Below the pieces are notes generated by a model. It ran no database searches and had not been told where the DNA came from. It saw nothing but the letters and a program-made list of their open reading frames with translations. Shown here in pieces: positions 36,501 through 38,960 of a DNA stretch of 38,960 nt. The position numbers and the translations under genes were made by a program. Source of the stretch: an uncultured Planctomycetales bacterium (GTDB lineage Bacteria > Planctomycetota > Planctomycetia > Isosphaerales > Isosphaeraceae); contig CAIYJE010000078.1 in the NCBI GenBank assembly GCA_903926465.1, positions 1-38,960 of the forward strand, in the 5' to 3' direction. Position 1 is the first letter of the stretch. Each line of letters starts with the position of its first letter.

Positions 36501-38960
36501 ACCTGGGTTGCTGGAACCGGTCCCTAGTTGCACCGTGGCGGTAAACACGTCTGTGAGCGTGAAGGTACCAAAAATTGAATACGAAGTACTGCCGTTACCA
36601 GTCGTATAGGTAATTCCAGCGTCCTGAATGGCGAACCCGAAGCCATCGACCTTGAACGACCCACTGATCGCCATGTTGATCTGGGTGACAGTGCTACCCT
36701 GAACGATCAAGCCTGGGTCTGCCTGCGTCCCCAGATTGGCGGCAATTGTGTTTCCACCCACCAAAACCGAAAGGCTGCCGTACAGAACATATTCGGGCGT
36801 ACTGCCAGCCTGATAGAAGAAGGTCAGGTCATTGATATCGCATGTCAAACCGAACAGGGTAAAATTGGCACTCACGCCCAGGTTCAGCTCTGTCAAGGCG
36901 CCATTGACCACGGTCAGGCCGGGCAGGGCGGCGGTTCCAAGGTTCCCGGTCAGGTTCACGCCCGCCACAGCCACACTTACACTCCCGTACAGTGAGAACA
37001 GAGCAGGGGAACTACCTGTGGCCGCCGCATAGTTAAACGATAGATCGGTGGCCGTCATCGCCAGCGAGCTAAAATTCACCGTGCTGTTGATGCTAATGGC
37101 CAGCGATTGCAACACATTATTCCGGATAATCAAACCGTACGTCGATGTTGTGGGGTCTCCGATGGTGCCAGTGAACGACACATTGGAGGTACTCACGCTC
37201 ACAGTGCCAAACATGGCGTATTCGCCGGCACTGTAGCTCATGGCCACATCAGTGACGCCAATCTGCAAGCCAGCTACGGTGAAACTACCGGTAAGCGAAG
37301 CATTGAGTGCTGTCAACGTACCATTGACAATGATCAGACCGGGCAGCATCACGCTGGAATTGGTCGGACTTGGCAGCCCAAACGATGCGCTAAAAGTAAA
37401 ACCTTCAGATGTACTGAATGCGATCGAACCGGTATCAATTTCGTACTGATTTCCGGTTGCGTTATACACAAAGTTCAGATTCATGACATTGAACGTGACG
37501 CCGCTCGCCACAAAATTCGTCGATACCGTGATATTCAGTTCCGACAGGCTGCCGCCGGCAACCACAAGGCCAGGATTGGTTGTGGAGACGCCACCTGCGA
37601 TGGTTGTGGTTCCAAATGTACCCGTAAAGCTAAAGTCTTTATTCGAGTCGGTCACCAAGACTGTGCCGCTGGGTATCTCAAACGTGTTTGAACTGGCCAC
37701 ATACGTGAACACCAGGCCGGTAGTTGCCAGTGTCAGGCCGCCCAGACTCATACTGGAGGAAACCGTGATGTAGAACGACTGGAGCACACCGTTATTGATC
37801 ACCAGACCGGGTAAGGCTGTAGCTCCCGTCCCCTGACCAAACGTGCCAGAGAACGATAGTGGGCTGGCTGTACCAGCACTCAGGCCAACCGTGCCCCCAG
37901 CCGCAATCGAGAAGTTACCATACGTCTGGCCACTCACAGACGCATAGTCGAACTGCATGTTCGTGATCGCCAGGGTCATCCCGCTTACCGTCAGGCTACT
38001 ATTGATCTTGATGTTGAGCGCCTGGAGTACACCGTTACTGATCTCAAGCCCAGGGGCTCCGTTGACCGTTACAAACGTGGCGGAACCAAATTGAATAGCA
38101 CCCGAGGTAATCGAAACCGAACCCGACCCAATTTCAAAGTAGTTGCCCGTGGCAACGTACTGAAATTGCAGACTCGATACCGAAAGCGTGAGCCCTTGCG
38201 CATTGATGGTGGAACTGACCGTGGCGTAAAGCGACTGCAGGACACCATTCTTCAGGACCAGGCCCGGCAAATTAGATACCGTTGACCCAAAGGTCGCGGC
38301 GAATGAGGTATCTCCAGCGACCGTTGCAATGGTGACACTACCGCCAATACCAATAACAAAGTCACCGTTGTATGCGCCTCCGAACGCCGTTGAATTACTA
38401 CTCTCATAGATAAACTGGAGATTGCTGACCGATAGATTCATCCCAGAAACCGACATCGAGCTGGAGATAGTAATGTCCACGCCATCCAGCGTGTTGCCCG
38501 TCATCCGTAACCCAGGTACCGCCGCGGCCGTGGCTGTGGCCGTTGTTCCAAACGTACCCTGAAAATAGAAGGCACTGCCGCTTGTACCCACCGTCACAGT
38601 GCCCGTGGCAATCTCAAACACACCGGCACTGTACAGGAACTGCACGCCGCTGGCCGTCACGCCCAGGCCGGCAATCGTCATCGAGCTCGATACCGTGATG
38701 TCAAGGCTCGTCAAGGCACTGCCCGTCATCACCAGACCAGGAATGGCGGTACTACCCGAACCCTCACCGAACGTGCCCGTGAAGTAGACCGGGCTGGTGG
38801 TATCGCCCACCGTCACCGTGCCCGTGGCAATCTCGAACACGCCCGCACTGTACAAGAACTGCACCCCGCTGGCCGTCACGCCCAGGCCGGCAATCGTCAT
38901 AGATCTCGATACCGTGATGTCAAGGCTCGTCAAGGCACTGCCCGTCATCACCAGACCAGG
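29220..38960 (-). CDS. giant surface protein, partial at right edge: novel 73-aa repeats, lectin-like, SdrD-like, FG-GAP, DUF4214
   Basis: At least 3246 codons are in the window. The frame is still open at base 38960, so the N-terminus is missing. The modules in order are: twelve repeats of about 66-83 residues beginning PGLxxxNGxLxxL (36.3-38.96 kb); a beta-rich region; SdrD_B/CNA_B-like domains (GNPISGVTVFLDINGNG and GGATVYLDSSGSG); a DUF642-like domain (NNGFEMPAL, 33.84-34.29 kb); and an L-type lectin-like domain (AGFAFVLQNQ, 32.89-33.57 kb). FG-GAP repeats follow (TGDFNGDGNPDVAY, VDLNADGLPDLAELD), then another SdrD_B-like domain (GRVFQDQNFNQQYD) and a cadherin-like fold (GSVPAGMSINVRTGVITW). 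About 420 C-terminal residues of DUF4214-type helices (YVRSVYGALLGRLPSTTEL, YLRVFSRGPTPTEL, YQNLLQRKATPAEL) close the protein. No barrel or LPXTG is seen. It is upstream of the other giant and possibly in one transcript with it. Confidence 0.88.
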   Translation of the reverse strand, partial: PGLVMTGSALTSLDITVSRSMTIAGLGVTASGVQFLYSAGVFEIATGTVTVGDTTSPVYFTGTFGEGSGSTAIPGLVMTGSALTSLDITVSSSMTIAGLGVTASGVQFLYSAGVFEIATGTVTVGTSGSAFYFQGTFGTTATATAAAVPGLRMTGNTLDGVDITISSSMSVSGMNLSVSNLQFIYESSNSTAFGGAYNGDFVIGIGGSVTIATVAGDTSFAATFGSTVSNLPGLVLKNGVLQSLYATVSSTINAQGLTLSVSSLQFQYVATGNYFEIGSGSVSITSGAIQFGSATFVTVNGAPGLEISNGVLQALNIKINSSLTVSGMTLAITNMQFDYASVSGQTYGNFSIAAGGTVGLSAGTASPLSFSGTFGQGTGATALPGLVINNGVLQSFYITVSSSMSLGGLTLATTGLVFTYVASSNTFEIPSGTVLVTDSNKDFSFTGTFGTTTIAGGVSTTNPGLVVAGGSLSELNITVSTNFVASGVTFNVMNLNFVYNATGNQYEIDTGSIAFSTSEGFTFSASFGLPSPTNSSVMLPGLIIVNGTLTALNASLTGSFTVAGLQIGVTDVAMSYSAGEYAMFGTVSVSTSNVSFTGTIGDPTTSTYGLIIRNNVLQSLAISINSTVNFSSLAMTATDLSFNYAAATGSSPALFSLYGSVSVAVAGVNLTGNLGTAALPGLTVVNGALTELNLGVSANFTLFGLTCDINDLTFFYQAGSTPEYVLYGSLSVLVGGNTIAANLGTQADPGLIVQGSTVTQINMAISGSFKVDGFGFAIQDAGITYTTGNGSTSYSIFGTFTLTDVFTATVQLGTGSSNPGITITNGVFVVDAITFNLDNVPIGAFTLNYLTISYQASNDEWYGAAQVTFPTGFAVGASITFVSGQLEEIGVSYSAGTSTGIAVGDTGMFITEMSAELQNLNQPANIIASGTIEAVFGKKISIAGTTCSLFAATGSFSADSQQLVISGSYYEGAYQTNGQWNGILGTGTATVDLNWAAGVYSADISMSFYDGTFVISAEIAFDNSGDLGIIATASVNIPNGVPFIGGTRLGSMGFAFIYTASSGVGTVAAWASVNLGFVSVTSGFQYTFDSKSSQDGGLQIIGASQVSSLNSKVNNIASASSSVPPIYTYAYTVTIPSTATGEYGLSVQATWPSNSGAQQLLISGPNDTNATGGLNYYSATATSLSSTSVPSTDYYSFQTVNGTSQSVMVVGSATTSGGTTTASTTVPLAPGTYTFEVESSYQFSSGSDISWSQQIYYSAPTVAITSVPTKALSFVPAMTGFAASQLAANTTITLYADSNPSGYQGKSAGSFAYSATAAGVLNNVPTIDLSSFSPGVPIYIYAVINDGTNSAVYSKYSTAVIPEPDIVGQVIDQFGNPISGVTVFLDINGNGLYDAPGGYSGGTTNTGEPSAITGVNGAYYFSGLEAYSGSDLGYPNFKVDVQMPSPSFTPISPLAAASNNPSYPVIASNTVTISTTASASNPTSSQVANFSVNRLASISGSTFRDLPRTGLYLATDPALGGATVYLDSSGSGTYQAGDSTVVTGPTGLFSFYGLSVPDVGNNGFEMPALAVSSSLAQPTGTGADWTFSLGAGVASNGSSLTAGNGNAPQASQVAYLQGAASISQVISGFQAGTSYYLTVQAAAETGLAGSTFTVSYNGVGIGTFSPATSYTTFTTASFIPGAGSITLTLSGVSSSDASQTTLLDNIQILPVTTYTVGIVNATTVGNSVINGSNQYVVTTPASGTFLVPVASDAPQLTGYQFGVISLASVTGTVSATSITGTSAVQTGTTINLSTPNTSITVPSYSNFSSTSGLVNNGSVNNTGGALNLFSATLYNSKTASWYSSALPVTAGFTSTFQYTMAAPSAASLTGAGFAFVLQNQTTTTRGNTYFGYGGMASSLALVFDATNNELMLEADGNSTTTSPLAALTSSELGFTLASGHTYTVCVTYTPTATAGAGTLNVYFSSDPTGGSTPILSAVVNLGMLLNLGTSTSAYVGFTAGTASGTSTAPANLAVAINSWTFSALNTSSVVTDASGNYNFTGLMPGTAYTVNQVVPTGQVQSSPLSALGIYSQVSLASLSKSAASVTTGDFNGDGNPDVAYALSLSNGIPYAIAYAYGNGTGGFSTPTLVTMPVPTTGAPKLATPSTFSAFDAHIVAGHFVTTTGGVTTSNRDDIAYIATMANGGNVVIIYDIYTATVINAIEVNNTVVDPAGGSAATQGSFSTINNVVVGDLGNIGFDNIVTSTYGGVWTLSLANLAPSTAWLVNPVGTAAPISTPSLTAAGASGYNAGVVIADFNSDGNPDLATVGVQYQPGTAFLSGSYQSTWTTFTVLSTYEIYYGNGSGVTYTTSGSYSTSTGEVSSTTTQQTFQQFSVSSTYLTTGVAAPLYPLPISLAAADISGDGIPDLEISAYNASLQPNIFLLMQTTPDTFAFSAQVSIPNSRSFDVYSSPGPGGTTILPTSYFPAQLTAVDLNADGLPDLAELDPNVGQLTLLITNAAPLVAAYTQNTLALTAGDIGQFAVADFAMNGYPDLVIPAASSLAPNEVLNGTINVSYFSYNPTDGQTLTSENFSNFAFSSTGAGGSGGTVTPALVTTTAPGGVQPMAVTSVSAPFVDANVILTGRVFQDQNFNQQYDSAELPLNGIQVYLDLNGNGTSDPGVDPTALTNANGMYSFNHLNVGQLYTIRVVSPAGTMPAQPQELVPSFHASTTLVERSFGLNPVWITTQTVFQVDPQVESSIRLASATALPPGCLPRFALVGSVPAGMSINVRTGVITWVAPASLEGKTVSIDVKITNVASRSALAMIPVTLQLEVNRVSPKTAYVRSVYGALLGRLPSTTELAAGVSSLARSPNGSQLVSSVAKSSESLERISTNIYLRVFSRGPTPTELAASVAALKHGGNSDQLMLSLLTGRLFSGQYPHNSDYVAAVNRILIPDGVSALTAHKEVLMLGLGQSRLKLVRSIMLSQAACQQNVNQQTNLLLGQPASLANSASLVRSMMTGTLNSDQVATRLLLSNTFHSNSQTKSVINLPSSLPGVSQTYNRLNQLTYTLTGADASRTQLDALQAKATAGHGQNSVSKTVYSSQAAQTQRIQAEYQNLLQRKATPAELTQLQKLLPADNQSEATQIHILASSEYQARFATTASYVKSVYLVLTGKAASASTQALAIRQLNAATTVAHFLQSVAHSRGGQIGQIDHRYAGILLRDPTQLELQSQLKSAQAHALSDEAITLKLLSTPEFRARQRTARLL
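36300..38960 (-). repeat. tandem array of about 73-codon repeats (coding), 12 units visible
   Basis: Twelve successive units start with PGL plus a hydrophobic strand and NG or TG. They continue with a hydrophobic/Ser-Thr strand (DITVSSSM), a G(L/M)xxxxxxxxFxY segment, an E/F-IxxGxVxV segment, and a final FxGTFG. The two units nearest the edge are almost identical at the DNA level from 38587-38741 to 38806-38960 (offset exactly 219 bp). More internal units share only the pattern. The array runs off the window, so the full copy number is unknown. Confidence 0.85.

Noticed and set aside
36300-38960. Regular 219-bp spacing considered as CRISPR or satellite DNA
   Set aside because: Spacing is a multiple of three, one frame stays open throughout, and the unit length is far above CRISPR repeats. 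It is a protein repeat.

Overview
The window looks like one assembled contig, or most of one, from a planctomycete, probably a Gemmata-like or Isosphaera-like lineage. The evidence is a DUF1559 prepilin-like protein, two proteins with LEPR-XLL-type N-terminal motifs (LESRCLLS and MEDRILLS), a TPR-multiheme cytochrome lipoprotein, a TPR-sulfotransferase fusion, and very large Ser/Thr/Gly-rich secreted proteins. Both window edges lie inside repeats: a 43-bp direct repeat at the left and a 219-bp tandem coding repeat at the right. This is what a contig broken at repeats looks like.

Layout. 1-2283 (+): repeat pair, a DUF1559 gene that has lost its prepilin leader, and an unrecognised secreted or membrane protein. 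2413-8010 (-): small lipoprotein, Tat-exported NHL beta-propeller protein, coiled-coil/DUF2325 protein, di-heme cytochrome c peroxidase, and a small Cys/His-containing exported protein, with strong stem-loops after several of them. 8414-9202 (+): GNAT acetyltransferase. 9237-15567 (-): UDP-glucose 6-dehydrogenase, then a compact cluster of seven-heme TPR lipoprotein, exported alpha/alpha-barrel glycosidase-like protein and precorrin-2 dehydrogenase. 15832-17808 (+): LEPR-XLL/PKD/Ig-like surface protein. 17902-20112 (-): TPR-sulfotransferase. 20538-38960 (-): two giant surface proteins in tandem, of 2866 aa and more than 3243 aa. They fill almost half of the window.

How the genes may work together. 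The 2.4-15.6 kb part is mixed periplasmic redox and exported-protein metabolism. The cytochromes, the peroxidase and siroheme synthesis fit a haem/tetrapyrrole theme, but no complete pathway is present. The 15.8-39 kb part is a cell-surface region. It holds three large exported proteins built from adhesin-like modules: DUF11, Ig-like, Pmp-type beta-helix, DUF642-like, L-type lectin-like, SdrD/CNA_B-like, FG-GAP and DUF4214. A sulfotransferase lies between them. The two giants share an otherwise scarce DUF642-like module, are 81 bp apart with no visible terminator between them, and may be co-expressed. The most novel element is the array of about 73-residue repeats at the N-terminal side of the second giant. 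Its copies are nearly identical at the DNA level at the contig edge and decay progressively toward the C-terminus.

No tRNA, rRNA, CRISPR array, transposase, phage gene or replication origin was seen.
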